A model generated the notes under the pieces. The model searched no databases, had not been told where the DNA came from, and saw only the letters and a list, made by a program, of their open reading frames with translations. DNA of 64,000 bases from Epiperipatus broadwayi (Eukaryota; Onychophora; Udeonychophora; Euonychophora; Peripatidae). Where the stretch lies: contig JAQFVV010006703.1 in the NCBI GenBank assembly GCA_028023455.1, positions 386,001-450,000 on the forward strand, in the 5' to 3' direction. Positions 23,859-33,700 of the stretch are shown here, piece after piece. Made by a program: the position numbers and the translations under genes. Numbering within the stretch: the stretch's first letter is position 1; the number at the start of each line of letters is the position of its first letter.

Positions 23859-23989
23859 TGAGGTTATTTTCAAAGCTTGTTAAGAGCTTATTTTGCAAGC
23901 TCTATTTATAACATTTGTAAATACAAGCCTTATTAAATTAGGTCATGTGACATCTGACTTGATTTTTTATCATTTTAAGTTGAACACTT

Positions 23990-24630
23990 TATACTCCTTC
24001 CCTTACTTCAAAAAAATTGCTTCTGCTTATGTGTATTCTTTGAATTTAACAGGACTTCATATCCATTGTCTGGATCTGGGTGATCTAGTTGTTACTCATT
24101 TGACCTTGAAGATGGTTGAAGTTTATCTTTTTCACTACTTTCTGGATCTTGATTTTTTTATTACTATTTTATATGGTATTCATTCTATTATATCCTGTTG
24201 TTCCTGCATCTCATCTTTTGGTACAGCCACTGAAATTTGCAGTCTTCCTCAACTTACATGGTGGACATGATTTACAGGTCTCTTGTATGTCATAGCATTT
24301 TATGCTTGAGTGATTACTATTTTTTTGATAATAATTTTGTGACTACCCCTTGAACTCATTTCTTTCTGATCACATCTCAAACCTAAACTTTCTCACCTAT
24401 TACATATGTATTTTCATTTTTTTTGCAAGTTACATGTGTGTTTTCACTTTTGTCACTCTCTACTTTATCAGCCATATTGGGAAGCAGAAGTGATAATTTA
24501 ATCCACAATTTTCTTCCCATTAACAGTTTTTCTAGTAATTTGTCTGTTGCTGTTGATGGTGTAAAGTGTTGATGAAGCATGGTGTTATATATTTCTTGCT
24601 GCATATTTTTGTTCTTTGATTTTTTAAGGC

Positions 24631-24684
<54 letters not shown>

Positions 24685-26364
24685 GCCTTAAAAAATCAAA
24701 TATATATGCTATATATATATAGCTTTTTCAGCAAGGCCATTTGATTCAGGGTGATATGGCAGTACACATATATGTTTCATGACTTTATTAATAAAGGTGT
24801 TTTTCATTTCTTTGTGTAGTTAATCCAGCATCATTATCGAACATAATGGTTTCTGATAAATTATGACAAAACAGTGTTTAAGGTTTCTATCATTTCTTTT
24901 GCACTCTTATCCTTTACTATGTGATACTCTGCCAATTTGAGTATGCATCTATAAGTATCAGCAGAATTTTGCATTTCTTGTACCTTCATGGTCTATGTGC
25001 ACACTCTGCCAGGTTTTTATTGCTATTTGTTATGGATTATATTCCTTTGCATTCATATTCATCTCTGATTGACAGGTTGTAATGTTTTGATATATTGCTC
25101 AATTTCTAATATTATTTTTGGCCACCAGATGTAGCTGCAAGCTAATATTTTTGACTGCACATTTGCTGGATGACTTTCATGGAGTAGCTTTAGAAATTAC
25201 TATCTGCCTTCAGTTGGTATTACAAATAGACACTTCATTTGAGTTTATCCAGAATTCTGGGGTGACATAATGAGGTTTTAAATCAGGCCAGCCATTTTTT
25301 ATCCAAACCATGAGTAATTGATAATCTTTGTGGACTTTTGTCTAGCTAGCTACATTTCTATTATTTCCAAATTTTAACATGCCAATATAATTTGTCTGTC
25401 TCCATATTTCTTATTTCTTCTTTATCTGGGATCTGGAATAGTGAATCAGCATGCAAGATCTCTTTGCCCTTCTTATATTTTTTTTTGTAATTGTAAGATG
25501 GCATCATGGCCCAAAATTCTTAGAAGAGTCTTGTGATCAGTTATTATTTGAAATGATCTTCTGAAAATGATGAAATTTTTTTATGGTGAAAATAATAGCT
25601 AAAGCCTCTTTATCTATCTGACTAGAGTTTCTCTCTACTTTTAAATGTGATACATATGCAAAGTGACATTCCCTTTTATAACATTGATGAGAGAAAAGTA
25701 CACCTACCCCTTATTCCAAAACATAAGTAGTTAAACACCCTTCCAAATTAGTATTAAAGTGTACTAACAATTTGTCTGATGACAGTAGAGTTTTAGTTTT
25801 CCTGAATGCTTTATCATGAATTTTTAATCATTGCCACTATTGACCTTTTCTCAATAAGTCATACTGTGTTTTTCTACATGTGCTTTATTTATTTACAAAG
25901 GCTTAAAAATCTATGACCGCTAAATATGTTTGTAGTTGTTTAATGTTTGTGAGTTTTGTGACATTTTGCTCGTTTTTCCCCTTTTTGGAAATTATATGAC
26001 TGAGGAAACATTCTTTTGCATAGCTCATTCTTTTGCATGCCATGCACTTTTGTGGGCAAATAATTTCATTTCAAATCTGTTTAATTTTTTATAAACCACA
26101 AACAACCTTTTCTGCAACATCTCTTCTGAATTTGCCACGATGAGTAGGTGATTGAACTAGGAAATGATCCTCTCTAGGCCCTGGAGTAATGCATTAATTT
26201 TTTGCTTGAAAAATGTTAGAGGCTATTGATATGCCAAACAGTAACAGATTACATTTAAATAATTTCATCAAGGTTGTAAATGTTAATGTTTTTGTGAAGG
26301 TTCATGATGATGCTGTTCTAGTTGTATTTTTATAGAACTATTTCCATCATCTAATATGCATATT
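23990..26364 (-). pseudogene. Gypsy pol remnant: RT C-terminal part, RNase H, integrase
   Basis: Minus-strand remains of Gypsy polyprotein, broken by stops and frameshifts. In order there is an FTTLMKLF and LLLFGISIAS block of the reverse transcriptase (about 26220-26280). Next is a segment where the YxDD catalytic motif is expected but FNHL is read (about 26150). Integrase shows FDND (about 24850) for the catalytic aspartate region and PYHPESNGLAEKA (about 24735-24770) with the glutamate. A C-terminal LLMGRKLWIKL block lies near 24500. An AT-rich hairpin (about 24616-24722) interrupts integrase. The element cannot move by itself. Confidence 0.75.
24616..24722. repeat. AT microsatellite capping an inverted repeat
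   Basis: TTGATTTTTTAAGGCTTTTT and its reverse complement flank a long AT tract (about 24642-24678), followed by a second short AT run. It splits the Gypsy integrase. Confidence 0.8.
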
Positions 26365-26520
26365 GAATGTCTTTAGAAAAATGTAACTTTATTTAAATAT
26401 TCCAAATACAATCAACTGTTAGTAATAGCACATAAAACAGGTTAGTATATGCACAACTTTTTGAGAGGTATTATTCTCCCTCTTCTTCAGGTGTTTCTGT
26501 TTTGATGAGTGACAGTACTA

Positions 26521-26601
26521 GCATGGGATTTGATCCTGGATCTTTATATACTTGAGTACTGAATTTTAAGGTAATGCTCTAACCAACTGAGCCATCCTGC
26601 C
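26521..26601 (-). repeat. tRNA-like sequence in Penelope-like arm
   Basis: On the minus strand GGCAGGATGGCTCAGTTGG contains a perfect A-box (TGGCTCAGTTGG). It is followed about 45 bases later by GGATCAAATCC, close to the B-box consensus. The 3' side does not close an acceptor stem, so this is a tRNA-derived promoter rather than a tRNA gene. Confidence 0.65.
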
Positions 26602-27189
26602 AAAGGCAAGTGTCAGTAGAAAATTCATATATTTATCTATGATGTAGCTTCTGAATTCTCCACTTTTTCCTAAAAGCAAAGTGGATTAGTGGTTTCCACA
26701 CATTATGTATAGTCACACTAGGTTGGCTTATGGGATTTTTTGCCTTTGTCATGTGAGCAGCCTCTTTAAATTTTATTCTTCGTACCTACGTTCTCTATTC
26801 AACATTTTTGTATTTTCCCAATTGAACATATGTTCATTGGCATATATAAGGTCTTCTTTTTTAATCACCAGTTTGTGTTCTTGCAAGTGATTTTTAATGG
26901 GTATGACTGGTCTTCCCAATATATGTTCTTCCACATTCACAAGGCAGTTTATAAATGCAGTTTTTTCTTTTCAGCATTTCAAGTTTAGGCTTTTTAGATG
27001 TCAGAATTGCTTGCAGTGTAGTATGGCTCTGGAAAGTTGTTCAGATATTATACTGATTGCCATTTTTCTTAATTTGTGTGCTATTTTTAGAATGTATGGG
27101 TACATTACAATACCAATAATTGTCATTTCTCTTGATAGTTTTTTTGTCTATTTAATCAAAACTACAGTTTATTAAAAACCCATACATAC

Positions 27190-27810
27190 AGGAAAATACC
27201 TAGCCTATAATCTAATGTTACCAGAAACACAAAAGATGAAGTTATACTATCACTATGGAACAGAGCAAAAGAAGTTTGTTTAGAAACCAGTGATATAGAA
27301 AAAAAAGGTCTATATAAAACAAACTCTTATGAAAATGGTTATCCTTCAGCTGTTATTAAAAAAACATTAAATAGACAACAAAAAGAAACATCAAGAGAAA
27401 ATACAATTATTGGTACTGTAGTATACTCATACATTCTAAAAATAGCAGACAAATTAAGAAAAATCTGCAATCAATCTAACAACAGAACAGCTTTCCAAAG
27501 CCATACTGCAATATGAGGAATTCTAACATTACAAAGCCTAAACTTGAAATACAAAAAAGAAAAAACTGCTGCTATAAAATACCATGTGAATGTAGAAGAT
27601 AATATATTGGTGAGACTAGCCATCCTATTAAAAGCACTTCAAAAACACAACTGATGATTAGAAGAGAGAAAACAGATGCATCTAAGATAACAGACAATGT
27701 ATGTGCCAATAAACATATGTTAAATTGGAAAAGTACAAAAATATTGGATAGAGTAGAAAAGGTACAGAAAAGGAAATTTAAAGAAGCTGCTCATATGACA
27801 ATGTAAAAAT
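27190..27810 (+). pseudogene. Penelope-like RT tail and GIY-YIG nuclease remnant
   Basis: Coding part of the plus arm. It contains blocks such as YPSAVIKKTLNRQ and TVVYSYI, typical of the linker between reverse transcriptase and nuclease, then the YIGETSHP nuclease motif preceded by an in-frame TAA. The family uses this nuclease to nick target DNA. Stops and frameshifts show decay. Confidence 0.7.
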
Positions 27811-27945
27811 ATCCCATACACCAACCTAGTGTGACTATACATAAAATGTGGAAACCACTAATTTACTTTGCTCTTAGGAAAAAGTGGAGAATTCAGGAAG
27901 AACCTTAGAGATAAGTATATGAAATTTATACTGACTGTCACTTTT

Positions 27946-28024
27946 GGCAGGATAGCTCAGTTAGTTAGAGTGTTATCTTAAAATTCAATTTTCAAAAATC
28001 TAAGGGTTTAGTTTTGAATCTCCA
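27946..28024 (+). repeat. second tRNA-like sequence in Penelope-like arm
   Basis: Inverted counterpart of 26521-26601, with TAGCTCAGTTAG as A-box and a degraded B-box (TTAGTTTTGAATCTCC). Confidence 0.6.
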
Positions 28025-28173
28025 TGCTAATTCTGTCATCTGATAAGGCCAGTAACACCTGAAGAACAGGGGAGAATAATATCTCTCAAAACATTGTGCA
28101 TATACTAACCTGTTTGATGTGCTATTACTAACAGTTGAATGTATTCAAAATATTTAAATAAAGTTAATTTTTT

Positions 28174-28760
28174 CTAAAGACTTTCATTATGCATATTAAA
28201 TGACATCAATGTTAATATTTTAACTGATATATCCATCACCTGTATCTGGTTGAATGTGAAGTTCAAATTCAACTTTGTGAAATGTGAAGCATTTTGGAGA
28301 GTAGCTAGTACTTCCTTCACATTTGGAACAAGGCTATTCTCCTGTTTAGATATTTGCTTATCATTACTCTGATTGCTGCATATTCTAATTTTGCCATTTA
28401 GCTTAGTTATCACTACTAAACGCATGGTTCAATTTGATGTTTCAATTGGCATTAATATGCTCTTAGTGACTAAAGAATTTGGTTCATCCACCACTTTTTC
28501 TTTTTAAGCAAATGGGATTTTACAAGGTTTATACATGATCAGGTGCACATTTCCAGTAACTCTATATCAACCAGGCTCATTATAATTAATACCAATTCTT
28601 CATTAAACAAATTGGGATATTTGTATGGTATTTTTGATTCAAGAGAAATGTTTTTATAATATTAATTTGGATTCCAAACTTATGGAACCGCTTCCTCCTA
28701 AGGATGGGGTTAAACTTCCCTTTTACTAGGTTTAGAAGTAGATTTCTTTTTTACCACAGT
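28174..28760 (-). pseudogene. Gypsy reverse transcriptase N-terminal remnant
   Basis: The frame at 28425-28174 reads VVITKLNGKIRICSNQ, VLATLQNASHFTKLNLN and FNQIQV. These are the conserved fingers blocks of Gypsy reverse transcriptase, with the first catalytic aspartate region (normally F-x-K-L-D-L) changed to FTKLNLN. The coding is cut by the Penelope-like palindrome at 28187. Confidence 0.82.
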
Positions 28761-28949
28761 GATTGATGGGCACTATCAGATGGTCTAATAATCTTATCTT
28801 GCTTCCATTTACACCACATACCCTAGTGTTAGGTTTCTCTAACTTAACTTACTTTTCACATTAGCTGATGACAGTGGCATCAAGTCCATTAGTGACATCA
28901 GGAAAATAACCAACCCACTATTAATTTCCATTGACATTTCTTTATCACA

Positions 28950-29949
28950 AAGTATTTAATCATAAACTGATTTAATCCTTGGACATCCTTGTTTTTAACA
29001 ATGTGAATCCCCCCTCTCCCATTTGCTTCCATTGGTAATTTATTTCTCCTTTAATATTATCTTTTTGATTACCCATATGCACTAAATGACCCTTTTTACA
29101 GCATGAAATACACATTTCGTTGAGCCATCTGCATTCTTTTGCTATATAATGCATTCTTTTGCTATATAACATGTACTTCCATAGCTAAACATGTCCTTTA
29201 GAATTTTTTATTATGATCAGTTTTCCATGGTATGTTACTCTTCTTTATCTGTCTAGAATATTCCCACTTCAGTGTTTTCCTCAGTTTTAGTTCTAAAAAC
29301 CTGAGCCTATTCCAGAATTAGTTCATATGCTGTGCATTTCTTAATGGCCATATTATGTGTGATATCAGTATCTGTAAATATTTGTTTTCTGAGCCTATCA
29401 TTAGACATACCCCATAATAACTGGTCCATGAGTATTTCCTTAACAAAATCCCCCCACAATCTTTTGCTAACTTCTTCAAAGCTGTGTTGTCCTCCTTAAT
29501 TTTATCACCAAGAAACTGCTTCCTATTTTGTAAGGATAAGTAAGTTGTGTGTCAGGATGGAGGAGGATAAAAATGGTCACTTAATCTCTTTATTAATTTC
29601 TCATATTTTACATTCTCTGTTATTGGTATCTCAAATAATGTACTTATATCCAATATTATTTTTTTGTTAATGAAACATATAAGTGCTGCTATTTTCTGTT
29701 TATTATCTTCGATATCATTCAGCATAAAAATATTCTCTAGCTGCATTGTATATAATGGCCATCCGATGCATAACTGACATCATATTCTGCTATGCTATTT
29801 TGATCAGTGAACTCATTTTACTGATCTGTTAACTTTCCCTATTACTAACTTCCATCTGTTTGTGAGGTTCAACATGGACTTACCCTGACTTACTAAAAAA
29901 TTTTAAAACTCTCCTTTATTTCTAAGTTCAAAATGACTGAGCTACTATT
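28950..29949 (-). pseudogene. Gypsy gag remnant
   Basis: A capsid-like block (DIEDNKQKIAALICFI, then YEKLIKRLSDHFYPPPS; 29552-29746) resembles gag of K02A2.6-type Gypsy elements. A damaged zinc knuckle follows (ECRWLNEMCISCCKKGHLVH, about 29080-29150). The 5' LTR edge is at 29950. Multiple stops. Confidence 0.7.
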
Positions 29950-30772
29950 TGCTGTGTTCCCAACACTGACTGGGTGACCAGAAAACATGAATTCACAATT
30001 GACATTAAGAGACACCAACATATATAGTAGAATTAAGACAACTTATTAGCAATCAAAACAGGTAACTAATTAAATCTTTAATATACATATGCCTGCACTT
30101 CTGCAAGCATAACTCATCAAACCAAAAAGCAAATAATTGAATCAAAAAGTTTCAACAATCTAGGTAAATGAATGGGGGAACTTTACCTTCACTACACAGT
30201 CTATGTTATTTAAATACAAAACCCTGAGCAAGTCTTATGAGGCATTTCACAAAAAAAATACTAAGACCAAGATGGTCTGCTAAAGTCTTAATTGGCTTGG
30301 TTAACTACAGGAGCCATAATCCTGGGAATGTGATAAACTGATGATGATCTTCACTGCAAGTTCCACATGAAATTCAGGCAGCAGGCAGCCATCAATAGCA
30401 CTCAGTCCTTTTTATCTCTAGGTTTTTATATCCCCTCTTCTTTTGTTTTTTTATCTTCTTTTTTTTTTCTGGAGTAATTAATTTATTTTCTATCATGTAA
30501 TTCGGTGGGGGGTGGTTAATTTAATTAATTCTGCTTAAAACAATTTAACTATTGTTAGATTTAGAGTTTTGTTATCTGCCAGAAATCAATAATTATTGTA
30601 CAATGAAATTTTTCTTAACTTTAATTACTAATTCTCTATTTGTCTTAGAAATTTATTTTCACTATAATCTAACTTTTTAGATCTAAAAAATTAATTAATA
30701 TATACATTTATTTTCTTTGTCTCTATTCAAATCTTTTATTTTTTTAAACTTAATTTAAATAAACATTTTTTT
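29950..30772 (-). repeat. Gypsy 5' LTR (main part)
   Basis: Matches the 3' LTR at 21596-22440. It continues at 36641-36683 after the LINE insertion. Confidence 0.82.
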
Positions 30773-33700
30773 TTTATAAAATATAGAATTTTATTCAGAA
30801 ATTTAGTTACAATATATGATAATAGTTAAACATAGGATATATTATATGATAATCAAGAGGATGAAATCTCAATATTGACATCTTGTTTGACACCAGCTAA
30901 AAGGACTAATGTGAAGCATATCAGCAAGGAACGAGTCCGGAATAGTATCTTGTTGATATAGATGACCATGCTTGCATGTCTCATATAGTTCAGCGATAGG
31001 TCTAATGTGAAGCATATCAGCAAGGAACGAGTCCGGAATAGTATCTTGTTGATATAGATGACCATGCTTGCATGTCTCATATAGTTCAGCGATAGGTCTA
31101 ATCCTTTGTCTATGCTCCACATGACCAAGTCAACCCTTCATACTGGAGGTTACTTCCATAACAACTCAGGATCTGGACAATAATCATGCAGAGCAATATA
31201 AGTTATCACAAAGGAATGCAGGCCATTCAGCCTCAAATCACTCTCCATGGAAGGAGATTTCTATTCAGGAGTGAAAGGGATCAGCTTTGGGGGCCAGGTC
31301 ACTAACCTCCATGTGGAGTCATAGATGTAAGAGGGGGCCAAATTCTGGTCCCTTTCTGAATTTTTTCCATTTTGTTAATATAGAGTTTGAGCGGACATTC
31401 TAGTGCATGATTAAAGGTAAGCCAGCACCGTGTGTACCATAGTGAAAACAGTACAAATGTTGTTATTCGTATCTCTGGGATAGATCCATATAGTATATTG
31501 TCAATGAGAGTTGACAGGGCAGGCATATTGTTATTTAACATGGAGGCTATAAGGACTCTGTAGGGGTGAAAGGAAACACAGAGGCAGAGGAGGTGAAGAC
31601 AAGTTTCATCCTCTCTGAGGCATAGTGAGCAAGTGGACTCTATGTTTGAGAATCCTCGGCGATGCACCAGAAAGTGTTTAGTAGGCAAGGCATTAATATT
31701 TATCTTCATCAGGAAATCAAAATATTTGGGTTCAAGGAACCATTGCTTAAATTTCTTGATTAGCAGATGGTTGTTAAGCCTGAGGATAGTTGATCCTGCA
31801 GAAACATCAGGATTAAGGATGTAGTAAGCATCCCAGAACTTGATTTGCATTGAAAACGATTTTATAGGAAGCATAGTATGTTTGGAGATAAGATATGCGA
31901 GGGCTGCGAGCCAGTCAGTACTTATAGGGGGTGGCTTATCTGTGGGAGTGACCTCTGCAGACACATTCTGTAGAAAGAATTGTTGGAATGTTGAAAATAT
32001 AAAAGTATCTATGGAATGTAGGGATAATCCATTGAGTTTTGTGTGTTTCTGTAGATTTCTCAAGCTTATGGTTGCACTTTTCCTCCCTCTAATCAGATCA
32101 GTGCATGTATTTTCCTGATGAAGACTTTGGTAAAATTGACTACTGGGGTGAAATAGGATATTCTAGTGAATATTAGTATGTTGATGAGGGAGGACTTGGT
32201 GAACATGGACATGTAAACTTTGGATAGAGAGGATGTGATTCTCTGCTTGGATTGAAGTAGCTTTCCTTGGATAGATCTTCTCATGGCAGACATGGATTCA
32301 AATGTAGGGAAGATGTTCTGACGCTTTGCTGCAAATTGTCCTGGAATGGTCTTACTCGAAGATATATACCAGGCAGATGACTTGGCCATATTAAATTGGA
32401 GGCCAGATTGATCGGAGAATTCTTTAAGTATTGATAAGAGTCTTGGAATTATTTTTTTGATGGAAGAAAAATGGCCAAGTCATCCATATAGGTGATGTGA
32501 TGAATTGATGTATTTAAAATTGGGATATAAATGCCAGGAAGAGATCTCTCAATTGGAAGAAGCAGAGGGTTGAGGTAAGTAATGAAAAACAGGGCATTCA
32601 GAGGAGAGCCTTGTGGAATGGAGGATGTGGTGTAGAATGGGGGAGAAAGCTTCCCATTAAGTGAGATGCTCAATTCACGATTGTAAAGGAGGTTTCTAAT
32701 AATATTTATGCTTCCAGTAGAAATGTCATGCTCACCAAGTAAGTTTAAAAAGGTATTGAGTTGAGTAGAATCAAAGGCAGCTGCAATGTCAAGCTGCACA
32801 ACCACTGGTCTAGATTGTTGGGGGATCTGATGTGGTCAATAATGATTTTAAAGATTGATAGCATTTGTGCATGAGCTGCCCTTTTTTGCAAATTGATATT
32901 GTGAAACAAGGAGAAGAATCTTGTTTTGAATTTTGTCCTTGATGATAGATTCAATGACCTTGACCATCAGTGGAGTCATAGAAATGGGCCGCAGATTCTC
33001 CAGTGGGGAAGGAATTATGTTGTGCTTTAGAAATGGCACTATTGCTATGGGATAAAGACCACTTATTTCATGGACACCAGAAGAAATGTGATTAACCCAA
33101 GTTGTAATCATTGAACCGAGAATTTAGACAGGTGTAGTAGAAGAAAATGGGGAATTACATGGAGCCCTGGATGGGTCCTTTCAGGCATCGAGGTTAACTT
33201 AGTCAGAACATCTCCCTCCAAGATGCCATGGTCAGAGGAGGGATAATCCCATATTGAGTCCTGTTTAGAGTCAGGTGCATGAGTGGAAAACTTTTCCTTG
33301 AAGAACAAATTTTTTTTTAGAAGCATGTTAGATCCCGAGTAAAGGTTACTTCCAACTGTAATAAATGAAGGGGTGGGTTTCTTGTCTCTATGGCCCAGAG
33401 CCCCACCTAATGTAGCCTCTGGACCAATTGTGGGGCTGGTTCAAGAAAATTTTTGACTTTTTGATAGAGAGATATTCTGTCAAAATCAACTGTTTATTTT
33501 TGTATTGGGATTTCAGGTTGATGATGGATTCTATAGGAATTGTATCAAGGGGAAGATTTTTAAGCATGTTGTTGAGTGATTCAAGTTCTATCAGGAGTGA
33601 AGATGGCCCTTTATTATGTAATGTATACTTTGAGATTAATGACATTAAAATATGGATGAAGGCAAACCAGTCATCGACCGGTGGCAAAGACAGGATATAA

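Larger units (their letters stand above)
22463..23975 (-). mobile_element. retrozyme-like element: tandem and inverted ~379-bp units
   Basis: A 1.5-kb insertion with a 13-bp target duplication (TAAGTTGAACACT at 22450-22462 and 23976-23988). After about 190 bp of unrelated sequence and an AT/AG microsatellite, two minus-strand units start at 22653 and 23032, and a third begins at 23408 (periods 379 and 376). The array then flips at about 23445 into plus-strand copies up to 23975. Each full unit contains a hammerhead-like motif near a TCAGTGAGGT segment. No protein is encoded. Ribozyme-bearing tandem units with short target duplications match animal retrozymes and the non-coding ends of Penelope-like elements. 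The inverted part is unusual. Confidence 0.8.
26365..28187. mobile_element. Penelope-like element in head-to-head palindrome
   Basis: Two inverted arms meet near 27178: about 26365-27176 (minus) and 27180-28187 (plus). The plus arm translates as the C-terminal part of a Penelope-like protein. It has a reverse transcriptase tail, then CECRR-stop-YIGETSHP of the GIY-YIG nuclease, and a region rich in K/E. The minus arm has the same nuclease as CECGRTYIGKTSH. A 10-bp direct repeat (TATGCATATT at 26355-26364 and 28188-28197) is a possible target duplication, though the sequence is itself nearly palindromic. The outer part of each arm carries a tRNA-like segment. It interrupts the Gypsy reverse transcriptase. 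Both arms have stops, so neither is functional. Confidence 0.8.

Noticed and set aside
23893-24270. 125-residue plus-strand frame
   Set aside because: It is antisense to Gypsy LTR and integrase sequence and begins inside the ribozyme element.
26450-26510. CTGAAGA with AGAGG/CCTCT stem in the Penelope-like arm, resembling a hammerhead
   Set aside because: The GAAA element is replaced by CAAAA and the spacing has an extra base, so the core is incomplete.
26521-26601. A genuine tRNA gene
   Set aside because: Promoter boxes are present, but the acceptor stem does not close and it lies in a repeated element.
30853-31128. Repeat protein with two identical 32-residue units
   Set aside because: It arises from a 96-bp tandem duplication in the LINE C 3' untranslated region.
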